DNA of 64,000 nt from Luzula sylvatica (Eukaryota; Streptophyta; Magnoliopsida; Poales; Juncaceae). The stretch's first letter is position 1, and each line of letters starts with the position of its first letter. Below the pieces are notes generated by a model. It was not told the origin of the DNA and did not search any database. It was given only the letters and a program-made list of their open reading frames with translations. Position numbers and translations under genes: made by a program. Location: positions 48,407,052-48,471,051 of the forward strand of contig OX326956.1 in NCBI GenBank assembly GCA_946800325.1. Reading direction: 5' to 3'. Of this stretch, positions 1 through 10,785 are shown one piece after another.

Positions 1-560
1 TCATACCTGTAAAAAAATAATTTTAATTATTATACAGATTAATAATTAGAACTAAATTAAATTAAATTAAATTAAAGAGAAAATCCTACTAATTGTGTCT
101 AGATCGGTTTTATATTTGTGTTGGGCCATGACTACTTTTAGATCGTTGAAGAGACAGGTGGCAAAAATAGAATTAGATTTTTGTTTATTGGGAAACGTGA
201 GGCCAATTGAATTTTATTTTGTAATATCGGGAAAGGGGGGTTATATTATTTATAGTATCTAACATAAACTTTTCGTCACAAATTGTAAACAAACTAGATA
301 TCTAAATATAGGATTTAAACCAAATGCTCCTATAAATTAGAACTGAAATAATATAGAACGTAAATCATCAACAAAATTTAATTTTAATAAACTATGATTA
401 GGATATTTTTACCGCTCCTGTTGTTCTGTGGTTGGTCATTCGATCACTATGGACCGTTTGATCTGCATTGTTCTGAACGGAGTACATCTGGACCTTGCAT
501 TCTTTGAGTGGACTCGGTCTTCCCGAACCATGTAACATATGATCTATTACACAGCGTGGT
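1..560. other. AT-rich intergenic DNA, no feature seen
   Basis: There is no open frame with protein-like composition and no recognisable repeat boundary. There are short A/T runs and a six-G run near 235. I see nothing to annotate. Confidence 0.5.
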
Positions 561-720
561 CCAATATGAACCAAGTTCATTCAATTTGTCAGATTAAAAG
601 GACATATACCTGCTCTTTCTCTCTCCTCTCTCTTTCCAACCATTCCCCTCTCTTTGCTAAACCCTAGCCGACAGCCAAAGACGAAAAAAAAACGACACGA
701 CGAAAGCGCCGATTTTGGCG

Positions 721-1801
721 ATGGCGATGCCGCCGGCGGTGGGGTTACGACTGGTGGTTCGTGATGGGACTGCGACAGGCCACGAAACCGTAAACCAACG
801 GCAAGGCGGCTGACCCTCATCCCGAAACCCTAGAAGAAAGGAGTCGCGCTTGGCTCTCATTCTTGCACATGGGTTCGAGCAGGTGATGGCATGAGGCGAT
901 TGCGCGAGGTGGAGCAGTCGCTACGCCTCGAATCGTCAAACCCTATCCCTAATCTGGTCTGCGAGAGGTACGGCGTCCATTTTTCTTTCTGCCTCGGTCA
1001 ATCTGTAGGTGCGTTTTCCTTACTTTGTTGCTTGATTTTCTGTTTATGGTTTCGACCACAACAACAATGTCATTGCAAACAATGACATTTCGACCATATT
1101 GTTTAAAAAGAATTATTGTTTAAATGCTATTGACATTGTTTAAAAATAATTTATGGTTTCGACCACAACAACAATTTCGAAGGTTTTCGTACTCTTTTTC
1201 TGTGAATTCGAAGTTTTTTCCTTGACTAATTTGTTATCAATTCGTTTTTATCAATTCGTACTCTTTTGAATGTTTTGGTTTGATCATTGGTGCCTAAATT
1301 GAAAAAAAAAAATTTAGATCGTAATTTTGTTGGATTTTTCGTTTAGTTACTGATTTTCAACGAATTTCGTTAAATGCCAATCAATTTGGTGATGATATAT
1401 ACAAGTAATTGCACAAAATTATTGTGAAGTTATATATGATAATTGCATTTTCAGATTTTTATGTTCTACTTTTCTTGCTCAGATTTTTCTGTCATGTACA
1501 CGACTTTAATGTTATGTTTTTGTTTTGTTGCTCAGATTTGAAATGTTGTTTTGCACGTTTTCTTATGAAAATTGAGGGAGGACTTTGAAACCATGGTTCG
1601 TAATATCGGCTGCATATTGAAACCATGGTTCGTAAATATGATATAATATATTATTAATCTTTACTTTTTTGGGTGGTTTTGAATTGATTTGTAGATATGG
1701 CCGCATATTGAGACGCTTGATTCGGAGGTGTTTGTTCGAGAAATTCATCCGCTTGTTCGAAAAGCCGTGTTTTCGGGTCTCGGCAGGCCCGTAAACGAAT
1801 G
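721..1801 (+). CDS. possible gene fragment, weak exon-like pieces
   Basis: A CT-rich leader (about 610-655) precedes a GC-richer block with ATGs at 721 and 727, whose frame closes after about 30 codons. A second block at 891-968 reads as a charged peptide (start MRRLREVEQSLRLESSNP) and reaches a GT-type donor at 967. A third block at 1695-1801 follows an acceptor (ttgtag). It reads WPHIETLDSEVFVREIHPL onward, for 36 codons to a TGA, with strongly protein-like composition. I could not join the three blocks in one phase and recognise no family. It may be a short gene, a remnant or chance. Confidence 0.22.
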
Positions 1802-2451
1802 ATTATAAATTTTTATATTTCTTAATCTTAATGGTAATTCTGAACTTTTAGTGTAGTTTTTTGTTGTTTATTTTGATTTTTATTTAGATTGCTCGTGTTG
1901 ACTTGGAAATTGTATGGTAGATATTTTGTTGTGACAATGTTTTGTTTTTTTATTTGAGTACTTCAATGCATGAGATGAGAGAGATGTAATTTGGGGAAAA
2001 ATATTTGAGTATTCTATCTATTAATATTCGGATTTTGCGTTAAATATCCAAAAACATATATTTGTCGTTCCCATGGCCAATCTGTCGGTGTAAAAATTGT
2101 TGATTCAAACATTAGTTGCATTGTTATCATTCCGTCATGTCATTCGGGAAAAGAATTTTGTGTACATTTTGCCAAAAAAAAATGCACAATTTATTTCGTA
2201 AATAGAAAAATAATATTAAATTGATAGGAAATATTATATTGATAGTCCATAATACTTTTGTATACTTTTTGCAACAAAAATGCACAATTTATTTCGTAAA
2301 TTTAAAAAACAATACTAATTGATAGGAAATATTATATTGATAGTCAATAATTACGCTTCATTATAAATTATAAATCGCTTAAAAAATGATCTAAAAAGTT
2401 TGTCTACGCAGACAATACGCAGAAAAAGTAAAACACGATCAAAATAAAAAT

Positions 2452-3522
2452 CTACTCTCTGCTGCTCAAATTCTCAACAAGCTCGGTCAGAATAAACGGG
2501 CAACTTTGAATCAAATGTTCATATCCATCAGCTTTGATGACCTCGTTGAGAATATCGAGACCCGAAGTAAATTTGAAACATGAAGCTTTGAGCGCATAGC
2601 AGTTATGCTGCTCTGCTAAGGTTAATGTAGTCGCGAAGTTCGTTATTTCCAAACGTTTGGATAACTCATTTTCGCATAGTGATTTCAACCTCTCTATTTC
2701 ATACCGATCGGCTGCTACGAGTAAATGCTGGTACATTAGTACCGGATCCTCTTCGTTCAAGTCGGGCACGGAATCTGTATATATGAAATGGAGCAAGACT
2801 CTAAAAACATCAGGTTCGATGTCGTCGAGTCTTATGTTCTTTTGTTTTTCGTCACTCATTGGTCCGAAAAATTGAGCATCGAATACCGGTGATCTTGCAG
2901 CAACAACACATTTATGTGCTTTGAAGTTTTCTTTGCTAACCTGGAAAATAACATCTGCTCCCTTGCCGCTCTCCAAAAGCCGAACAAGTTGCACGAGTAA
3001 GTTGGAAGGCGGCACCGAAACAGGTTCGAATTTCGTCAACTCTACACGTGGTGGTTTTATTAGAGTAATAGTACACGTTATTGTGAAACTATCCTTTTTA
3101 AGACAATTTGATGCCTCAAAAGTTTTTCTTTCGACAAAAGTACGAAAACCAGAAATGGAGTCCTTGCTTCCAAAGGTGCGTATCACACTATTTGTACGGG
3201 TAAATTTGGATGGGCTTCCGCTATGATCAAGGATGGTGAAGTTGAATCATGCTTTCGCCTCCATGTTCTTACTTGTAAGCTGAAGGTAAAAAGCAAGGTA
3301 TGCGTTCTTCTCCTTGTCGTACCCGTTAGGATAATACTTGATAACCCAATTGTAACCTCCAACCGCAAACTTTTCAGATTTCAAACATTTACCGCATTCG
3401 ATGCTTTTGTTGAGGGAATAGCCCACAACCTTCATCCGGTGAGATCCGCTTATAGTTTCTGTCAGAATTACCGAGGTAGTCTCGGAATCATCAAGTTTAA
3501 GGCCAGATGAATCGGTTGCCAT
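2452..3522 (-). pseudogene. MATH-BTB (BPM-like) gene with one nonsense codon
   Basis: This is the paralogue of the gene at 5599-6666. Reading down from ATG at 3522, the frame encodes most of a MATH domain and then meets TGA at 3249-3247. It continues in the same frame, with no frameshift, through the rest of MATH, the linker, a complete BTB/POZ domain and the C-terminal region to the stop at 2452. The intact copy has CGA (Arg, in the context AKARFDF) at the position of the stop, so a single C-to-T change explains the break. Everything else looks preserved, including the BTB motif FKAHKCVVAARSPVF and the TATA box. This suggests a very young pseudogene, a segregating null allele or a sequencing error. 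The truncated product would hold about 91 residues, part of MATH and no BTB, so it could bind neither cullin-3 nor, probably, substrates. Confidence 0.85.
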
Positions 3523-3600
3523 GCTGCTCGACTGATAAAAATAGGCTGATCAGAACAAAAATATTGTACTCGTGTGTATTTTTCATCTAATTTTCCTTTC

Positions 3601-3610
3601 TATTTATAAG
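3601..3610 (-). promoter_or_regulatory. TATA box of the left MATH-BTB copy
   Basis: On the minus strand this reads CTTATAAATA, about 80 bases upstream of the ATG at 3522. The same box lies at the same distance from the right-hand copy. Confidence 0.6.
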
Positions 3611-5101
3611 TCGATGGTGTGATGTATAAATTATTAATTAGAAGTAATAGGTGCAAAGAACCTTGAGGCATTATGAACAACGAATAGCCAACTCTTCGAT
3701 TCAATCGTTAAAAACACATCGTTGCACGAGTTGCCCAAGGACTAATTAATGTATACCTATTGTATATATCTCGAGAGCGCATGAACTATCAACAAGAACG
3801 TGAACATGTGAAGAGCAACACAGGATGAGATTTGGGGACATATTTCTACAGAAATGAAGGGGCAATATTTGAATTATTTATTATTATAATTATTAATTTA
3901 ATCGTAAGTAACAAGATTAAATTATGATTAATTTGATGGGTTAATGGATTAAACAATTTTTTTTTAAGTTTGAAGCGAATGAATCTGATTTATTTTGAGC
4001 TTTAAATTGACATTTTTTTATACATTTGCATGGATAAAGTTTGATGTTTTGGCCTTGCGGAAAGATCGAAAATTATCTACCAAACCAGATATCTATTGGA
4101 AAATGTAGACATATCAGATTAACAAAATGTAGACATATCATGTTAATATTATATACAAATATAATAAAAACATTCACTATGGTTGTTACGCCAAGTTTGT
4201 TCATGCTAGAGATATTCTTTAAACAAATTGGAGAATTATTAAAAAACCCATAATTTTGTAAAAGATTATGAAAAATCCTCCCACTTTTAGATTTCTTTAA
4301 AAATTTCTTAAAAATTGAGTTGAATTTTAGTTTATCTCTAACAATAACAATATTTTTAACCAAAATATTCCTCTTAATTATTTTACTCAACATAGTTGAA
4401 ATATTGTTCAACACAATATTTTTGTATTATTATTTATGATATATTTCACAATGCATTGTTTTATTTTTTGTTATTATATCACACACACAAAATGATTATT
4501 TTGTATTTAAATTATAGTATTATTTTACATAAAATATTGTTTATGATCATTATGTTTTATGATTGTATTTTTATTTTAGTTATTTATTTATATGAAATGC
4601 AAAACCTAATTTTATTTGTTATTTGGTTTGAACAAAAAAAATAAAAGAACCTTTATAAGAGTATTTTGGTACAAATTAATATAATTGAATGAAAAAAATG
4701 AAGTTTTAACTTCGTAGGCAAGTACAAAAAAGTCAACTTACTTATTTGGCAATGTAGTTTCTAATCAGAACGATGATGATTTTTCATTCGAGTAGTTGTT
4801 TATGTGGTCCATATTCTTAGGTTAAAAGTAAGTTATATTGGGTTAAGACATGTCAGACTAAGTCTCACATTTCAGAAATAGCACAAACCTCAAAAAGTGT
4901 TTTGACATTTACTTGGTGCAAAGAGTTCCTCTTCGACATTGTTAACGCTAAACTGACTATCCGACCATGCTAACCTCCGCGTGGTTGAAGTGCTCCCTAC
5001 AACACATTTGTGTTATTTCTCTACATGAACCAAGTGTCCATTTGCTGAGAGGACCCAATCAGAGTCATTTTGCAAAGATAAACATTAGTTACATTGTTAT
5101 C

Positions 5102-5116
5102 TTTTTTTTTTGAAAA
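5102..5116 (-). mobile_element. 15-nt LINE-tail-like insertion with 18-bp TSD
   Basis: The insert is TTTTTTTTTTGAAAA. It is flanked by perfect 18-bp direct repeats (ATTAGTTACATTGTTATC at 5084-5101 and 5117-5134). The paralogous left segment near 2113-2130 has one copy of this repeat, with one mismatch, and no insert, so the empty site is visible. On the minus strand the insert ends TTC-poly(A), the same 3' terminus as the LINE fragments elsewhere in this window. Confidence 0.65.
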
Positions 5117-5188
5117 ATTAGTTACATTGTTATCATTCGGTCATTTGGGCAAAAAGAAATATATTTACCCCTACCACATCCTCAATAA

Positions 5189-5389
5189 GTCTCGGTGAAT
5201 TAATCTATCTCCGACTTAAGTGGCCAAAAAATTAATCCAAACTCTAAGAAAGTGATCATAACTAAATTCAATTACTTGTTAGACCCTAATTAAGCATGCA
5301 CAATTGGATTAATTGGGAGAAAAGTGGTGTCATCGAAGCTTTAATTTTTTGGCCACTTAACTCGGAGATAGATTAATTTTCCTCGAGAC
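5189..5389. mobile_element. MITE with about 45-bp terminal inverted repeats
   Basis: The left end (GTCTCGGTGAATTAATC, then TATCTCCGACTTAAGTGGCC, then a run of A) is repeated inverted at the right end. The termini are GTCTCG and CGAGAC, and the element is about 200 bp long with no coding capacity. It is absent from the left copy of the duplication, which dates the insertion after the duplication. I could not fix the TSD. Confidence 0.7.
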
Positions 5390-5598
5390 AAATACTTTTG
5401 TATACTTTTTGCAACAAAAATGCACAGTTTATTTCGTAAATTTAAAAAACAATACTAAATTGATAGGAAATATTATATTGATAGTCAATAATTATGCTTC
5501 ATTATAAATTATAATTATAAATCGCTTAAAAAATGATCTAAAAAGTTTGTCTACGCAGACAATACGCAGAAAAAGTAAAACATGATCAAAATAAACTT

Positions 5599-6666
5599 CT
5601 ACTCTTTGCTACTCAAATTCTCAACAAGCTCGGTTAGAATAAACGGGCAACTTTGAATCATATGTTCATATCCATCTGTTTTGATGACCTCGTTGAGAAT
5701 ATCGAGACCCGAAATAAATTTGAAACATGAAGTTTTGAGCGCATAGCAGTTATGCTGCTCCGCTAAGGTTAATGTAGTCGCGAAGTTTGTAATTTCCAAA
5801 CGTTTGGATAACTCGTTTTCGCATAGTGACTTCAACCTCTGTATTTCATATCGATCGGCTGCTACGAGTAAATGCTGGTACATTAGTACCGGATCCTCTT
5901 CGTTCAAGTCGGGCAGGGAATCTGTATATATGAAATGGAGCAAGACTCTAAAAACATCAGGTTCGATGTCGTCGAGTCTTATGTTCTTTTGTTTTTCCTC
6001 ACTCATTGGTCCGAAAAATTGAGCATCGAATACCGGTGATCTTGCAGCAACAACACATTTATGTGCTTTGAAGTTTTCTGTGCTAACCTGGAAAATAACA
6101 TCTGCTCCCTTGCCGCTCTCCAAAAGCCGAACAAGTTGCACGAGTAAGTTGGAAGGAGGCACCGTCACGGGTTCTAATTTCGTCAACTTCACACGAGGTG
6201 GTTTTATTAGAGTAATAGTACACAATATCGTGAAACAATCATTTTTAAGACAGTTTGATGCCTCAAAAGTTTTTCTTTCGACAAAAGTATCAAAGCCCCA
6301 ATTCAAGTTCTTGCCTCCAAAGGTGCATATCACATCACTTGTACCGGTAAACGTGGATGGGTTTCCGGTCTGATCAAGGATGGTGAAGTCGAATCGTGCT
6401 TTCGCCTCTGTGTTCTTACTTGCAAGCTTAAGGAAGAAAGAGAGGTAAGTTTTGTTCTCCTCGCTATTCGAATTGGGATAATACCGAATAACCCAATTGT
6501 AACCTCCGATTGTAAATGTTCCAGATTTCAAACATTCATCGGGACCGATATCTTTGTTGAGGGAATAACCCACAACCTTCATCTGGTGAGATCCTGTTAT
6601 GGTTTCTGTCAGATTTACCGAGGCAGTCTTGGATTTATCAAGTTCAACTTCAGATGAAATTGCCAT
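5599..6666 (-). CDS. MATH-BTB domain protein (BPM-like CUL3 adaptor)
   Basis: This is a single-exon frame of 355 residues from ATG at 6666; an in-frame ATG at 6693 would add nine residues. I chose 6666 because the paralogue at 3522 starts at the equivalent codon. Residues about 20-152 form a MATH (meprin and TRAF homology) domain. Residues about 190-290 form a BTB/POZ domain with the motif FKAHKCVVAARSPVF, and a helical C-terminal region follows. In plants this architecture (BPM family) bridges cullin-3 through BTB and recruits targets, such as some transcription factors, through MATH for ubiquitination in the nucleus or cytosol. Known BPM genes usually have several introns and about 400 residues, so this shorter intronless gene may be a retrocopy or belong to a lineage-expanded MATH-BTB group. 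It looks functional; the neighbouring copy is broken. Confidence 0.9.
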   Translation of the reverse strand: MAISSEVELDKSKTASVNLTETITGSHQMKVVGYSLNKDIGPDECLKSGTFTIGGYNWVIRYYPNSNSEENKTYLSFFLKLASKNTEAKARFDFTILDQTGNPSTFTGTSDVICTFGGKNLNWGFDTFVERKTFEASNCLKNDCFTILCTITLIKPPRVKLTKLEPVTVPPSNLLVQLVRLLESGKGADVIFQVSTENFKAHKCVVAARSPVFDAQFFGPMSEEKQKNIRLDDIEPDVFRVLLHFIYTDSLPDLNEEDPVLMYQHLLVAADRYEIQRLKSLCENELSKRLEITNFATTLTLAEQHNCYALKTSCFKFISGLDILNEVIKTDGYEHMIQSCPFILTELVENLSSKE

Positions 6667-6738
6667 CGTGTTCCTCACGGTTAATGAGAACAAAGATATT
6701 GTACTTGTGCTGTGTATTTTTCATCTAATTTTGCTTTC

Positions 6739-6748
6739 TATTTATAAG
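6739..6748 (-). promoter_or_regulatory. TATA box of the intact MATH-BTB gene
   Basis: CTTATAAATA on the minus strand lies about 75 bases upstream of the ATG at 6666, and is conserved in the left copy. Confidence 0.6.
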
Positions 6749-8193
6749 TTCGTATAAATTATGAATTTGAAGTAATAGGTGCAAACAACCTTGAGGCATT
6801 ATGAAAAAAGAATAGCCGACTCTTCGATTGAATGATTAAAAACACATCGTTGCACGAGTCCATGCACTAATTAATGTATACCTAATGTACTTTTCTAGAG
6901 AACACGTACCACGAACAAGAACATGAACACGTTAAGAGGAATAGTTCCAAGATTAAATTATGATTAATTTGATAAGTTAATGGATTAAATAAACTTTTTT
7001 TTTTAAGTTCGAAGCGAATAAATTTGATAGATTTTGAGCGGTGAATTTTGCAATATTTGATTATACAAAATTTGTTCATGTAAAAAATTGTATCTTCAAT
7101 ATATATCATAGATTCATACATATAAAAAATATATAACATGTATTATATTTAAAACATATATATAGTGCATATAAAAGATATATAATACATCTAAAAATAT
7201 ATAATAAATAAAGATATATCATACACGTACAAATGTACATTGTATTTGAAAAGATATAACATACATTTACAAATTATAATAAAATACATTTAAAAATTTA
7301 TAACACATAATAATATATCATACATCTAAATAACATAAATTTGAATGAAGGACGGCGCGCGTTTTGGAATGCACAAAATACGATCAAGATTGGACAAATT
7401 CAGATTGTCATGTGTCGCTTTCTTTTTAATAGTGTGCATGTGAATTGCACACCCACCGAATGCACAATAATTTTCCTTATTAAAAAACGCCTTTAAGTTT
7501 TTTTTCGAAATTATAAAAATCTCACATTCCTTAAATTTTTTTTTTATAAATGAGTTGAATTTTATTTTACCTCCTATAAGTTAAACTTGACTTTTTTCAT
7601 TTAATAATAATTTTTTTCATCAGAATACCTCTCATTAATTATTTCCATACTTGTTTTATTCACTAACACACACAATTAAAATATTTTTCAACTGTAATAT
7701 TTTGCATTATTATTTATGATATATATCACAATGCATTGATTTTTTTTTTTTTTTTTATATTATATTACACACAAAAATCGATTGTTTTGTATGTAAACTA
7801 TTTTTCTTTTTACGTAAAATATTTTAATTATCATTGTGTTTTATGCTTGTATTTATATTTTAATATTTATTTATTTATATTATAATGTAAAACATAACTT
7901 TTGTTTGTAATTTGGTTTAAACACAAAACAAAATAAATAATTATAAAAGGATTTTGGTACAAATAAGTCTAATTAAATGAAAAAAAAAAATCAAGTTTAA
8001 TTCCGTAGGAAGGTACAAAAGTCAACTTATCTTTCAGACAATTTTTGAAAAGAAAAAAAGAACGAGGAAATTATTGATAAATGATAATGTTCAAACAAAT
8101 TAGGGGTTTCTTGAAGAATTTTCAAAGATATATTTAAATTAAACCAATCATGTATTGTCACGTAAATTTCAGATTTAACGAGGTTATGATCAA

Positions 8194-8230
8194 CTAGCAA
8201 TAGTCCGCGCAATTGCGCGGGACTTCATAT
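8194..8230 (-). mobile_element. Helitron-type 3' terminus
   Basis: On the minus strand a perfect hairpin, CCGCGC-AATT-GCGCGG (8205-8220), is followed seven bases later by CTAG (8197-8194) and then T. This is the classic Helitron 3' end: a GC-rich hairpin just upstream of CTRR, inserted before T. The body should extend rightwards from here. No 5' TC end was identified. A sister end is at 51312-51340. Confidence 0.65.
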
Positions 8231-8880
8231 TTTTTTTTTACATGTGTTTTGAAAAAAAAAATTGTGAATAATACGCATAAAATCAAAATATATATTTGAA
8301 ATGTCAATCATTAAAATAAAAAATATCAATTTTAAAAAAAAAAATAAGACAATTGTAAATTTTACCATAAAAATTATTAATTGAGCCATAAATTCATACG
8401 AAAATTATATATGGAGTCCAAATAACACAAAAATAACATCCTCGATGAGGCGGTAAAAGAAGATTAAGTAGGTTGATTATTATTATCAATTGACTCAATT
8501 AACAATTTAATTGAATTTACACGTCAATTAATATTAACATATTATAAATTATTGATCTGTTAATTAAATATGTCAATTAACATTTAATCGAGTCAATTAG
8601 AAATATTAATCAATTCATTTTGTCACCGCATAAGAATATTGTGTTGATTTTGAGAGGCCAACTATATTTTCTTTCTTTCTTGGGTATAATTTGGGTCACA
8701 ATAAAAAAAACAAAAAAGAAAACAACTTCACACGTGTCAACTTGTGGTGAATTGTTGAAGAAGACCTATAATAATAATAATAATTATTCTTTTGCCCCCC
8801 TACAAAAACATATTTTTCATGTCGGGTCAGAAATAACCCATTACATTTATTTCAGCACAGCTAGAATGACATAGGATTCG
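8231..8880. other. AT-rich intergenic DNA with a MITE-like stretch
   Basis: This stretch contains the presumed Helitron body. It also holds an AT-rich imperfect palindrome (about 8443-8634) rich in TCAATTAA and TTAATTGA words. Its ends (GATGAGGCGG and the complement of GACAAAATGAATTG) resemble 57628-57838, so both are probably one MITE family. The leader of the next gene follows. Confidence 0.45.
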
Positions 8881-8963
8881 AGTTCTCTTCTATATTTCTC
8901 TCGTCGTTCCTTTCTTCTCTCAGAAGTCTTTTGTCGTCCATAGTTCCACTCTTCCTTTTCTGC

Positions 8964-10313
8964 ATGGATTTCTTCAAAACCGTATTTTCAGCGGATCTCG
9001 ATCCGAATACCGACCACCACAGCTCCTCCTCTGCCGCTGGTTCTGGTTCAGAGGAGACTAACAAAAACCCTGACACTGGAGGTCGCTGGAAGAATATTGG
9101 AGGATTGATCAAAACCGTCGCATCCAAATCCGAATCCGTCATCCAAACTTATCGCCGTGATCTAGAAGAATTTGGGTCGGGTTTGAAGAAAGAAACTGTT
9201 GCAATCCGTCAAGTAGCCACTAAATCCATTGACGAGATCATCACTCATGGCAAGGAGATCCTGGCCGTTGATTCCAGCAATGATGGCTCGAATAACCATT
9301 CTGGTAAGAGGTATACCAGACTAGAAGCTCAGATCATGTCGATTCAATCTGATGAAAAGACATTCTTGTCGAATCCGGATGATTTTAAGGATTTCGAAAA
9401 TTGGAAAATTGGATTTGATTTGGGAGAGAAGAAGGAAGAAATTGAGATGTTATTGCATGATAGTGATGCGTTAGAAGAGATGGCTGAGAAATTTGTGCCT
9501 GATATAGTAGATTACTGGGCATTCTGGTATAGGTACTTTTATAGGGTTTATAAGGTCAAACAAGCTGAAGAGGCACGAGCTGAGCTTGTGAAAAGAGTTA
9601 TTAGTAGGGATGGTGAAGAAGAAGAGTTGAGCTGGGAGGTAGATGATGATGAGGAATTAGAGAAAATTGAGAAGGCGCAAAAGGATGGTGAGAAGAAGCG
9701 AGAAATTGATGAAATTGAGAAAATTGAAGGAACCCAAGTAGAAAAGAAGCAAGACTATGGTGAGAAGAATCGAGAAATTGATGAAATTGTTGGAATTGAA
9801 GGGACCCAAGTGGAAAATGCGCAGAAATATGGCGAGATTAAGCGAGAGTTGAATGAAAAAGAGGAAATTGGAGAGATCAATTCAGGAAAAATTGACAAAG
9901 ATAATGAGATTGTGGATAAAATAGCTGATATTAAGGTTTCGAACGATGAGAAATTGGGTATAGAAAAAGAGAAAACTGAAGAGACCCAAGAAAAAGATGT
10001 TGTCAAAGAAGATAAAATCAAAGATAATTTAGTGGAGAAAGAACATGATAATTCTTCTAGTTCAAACGAGATCACTACCAATACTGGTACCGGTACCAAT
10101 GATGAGAAAGTGAACTTGAAAAACGAGATGGTGGAGGATCTTGATTGGGATGAGATAGAAGATTTGGGAGAGAAAGATGATACGAAACCATTTGGGTCAA
10201 GCGCAAACCCTAAATCAAAGGATGATTTGCGTAAAAGGATCGGTGTGGAGGAAGATGACGAGGATTTGAGCTGGGATATTGAAGAAGAAGATGACGAGCC
10301 CAAGAAACCCTAA
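8964..10313 (+). CDS. BSD domain-containing protein (BSDC1-like), intronless
   Basis: The frame is 449 residues from ATG at 8964 (MDFFKTVFSAD). No earlier in-frame ATG exists, and the CT-rich leader ends just upstream. Residues about 133-200 are the BSD domain, ending in the aromatic signature WAFWYRYFYRVYKV. The amphipathic segment before it (about residues 40-100) resembles that of plant BSD proteins. After the domain comes a long acidic, KE-rich tail with about three tandem 24-residue units (residues about 232-306, each built around GEKKREIDEI and IEGTQVE). The C-terminus carries the motifs DLDWDEIEDLGEKDD and EEDDEDLSWDIEEEDDE, typical of this family. BSD domains occur in TFIIH p62, synapse-associated proteins and uncharacterised plant proteins; no biochemical role is firm here. 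The gene is convergent with the minus-strand gene at 10786. Confidence 0.88.
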   Translation: MDFFKTVFSADLDPNTDHHSSSSAAGSGSEETNKNPDTGGRWKNIGGLIKTVASKSESVIQTYRRDLEEFGSGLKKETVAIRQVATKSIDEIITHGKEILAVDSSNDGSNNHSGKRYTRLEAQIMSIQSDEKTFLSNPDDFKDFENWKIGFDLGEKKEEIEMLLHDSDALEEMAEKFVPDIVDYWAFWYRYFYRVYKVKQAEEARAELVKRVISRDGEEEELSWEVDDDEELEKIEKAQKDGEKKREIDEIEKIEGTQVEKKQDYGEKNREIDEIVGIEGTQVENAQKYGEIKRELNEKEEIGEINSGKIDKDNEIVDKIADIKVSNDEKLGIEKEKTEETQEKDVVKEDKIKDNLVEKEHDNSSSSNEITTNTGTGTNDEKVNLKNEMVEDLDWDEIEDLGEKDDTKPFGSSANPKSKDDLRKRIGVEEDDEDLSWDIEEEDDEPKKP

Positions 10314-10785
10314 AAATATTTGGTATGCTCATATGCTCGACCTCGTGTTTTAATTTATTTGTTTCCTTATTATTATTATTTTTATTTTTATTTTTTAATT
10401 TGCAAGTCAATTCTTGTTGCAAACAAAGGCAGTTTGTTTATTTGTTACATTGTGTGTTTTTGTGTGAATACTTATAAAATTACCTACGAAGGTCATGTAC
10501 TTTTAATTCGTGTGGTTTTATGTGATGAATATTTTGTTTTCGCAATTTCATTTCTAGTTTTATTTGGGCATCTGTATTTTTTTCCCGGTATGTTAAATAA
10601 ATAGATTATATGCAGACCGATTTCGTTTATGGAGATCGTTCAAACACCAACTTGATAATAATTTATTCATATTATTCATTAGAAAATAATCACAAAAGTT
10701 CAAGACTACACACAAGGCTTTTGGCCTTTCACACAACAACAATACAAGCTCGATACAATAACAATAAGAACCATATTTTGCGCTT
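10314..10785. other. convergent 3' intergenic region
   Basis: T-rich DNA between two genes transcribed towards each other; it presumably holds both 3' untranslated regions. It has (TTA)-rich runs near 10368-10398 and no other feature. Confidence 0.5.

Larger units (their letters stand above)
2100..4745. repeat. tandem segmental duplication, left copy
   Basis: This segment and 5080-8030 are homologous along most of their length. The shared parts are the 3' flank (for example 2271-2450 against 5410-5598), the whole MATH-BTB frame, the TATA box and leader, and about 1.1 kb of upstream AT-rich DNA (for example 4400-4500 against 7690-7790). The offset is about 3.15 kb. The arrangement is a direct tandem duplication of one gene with both flanks. 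The edges are approximate because the outer parts are low complexity. Confidence 0.85.
5080..8030. repeat. tandem segmental duplication, right copy
   Basis: This is the partner of 2100-4745. Compared with the left copy it has gained a 15-nt poly-T insertion at 5102 and a MITE of about 200 bp at 5189. Both can be read as insertions because the left copy shows the uninterrupted sequence. Confidence 0.85.

Noticed and set aside
2657..3226. Plus-strand frames across the MATH-BTB gene
   Set aside because: They are antisense shadows, repeated at 5804-6373 because of the duplication.
9755..10303. 182-codon Ser-rich minus-strand frame
   Set aside because: It is antisense to the BSD gene; the Ser richness mirrors its Glu/Asp/Lys codons.
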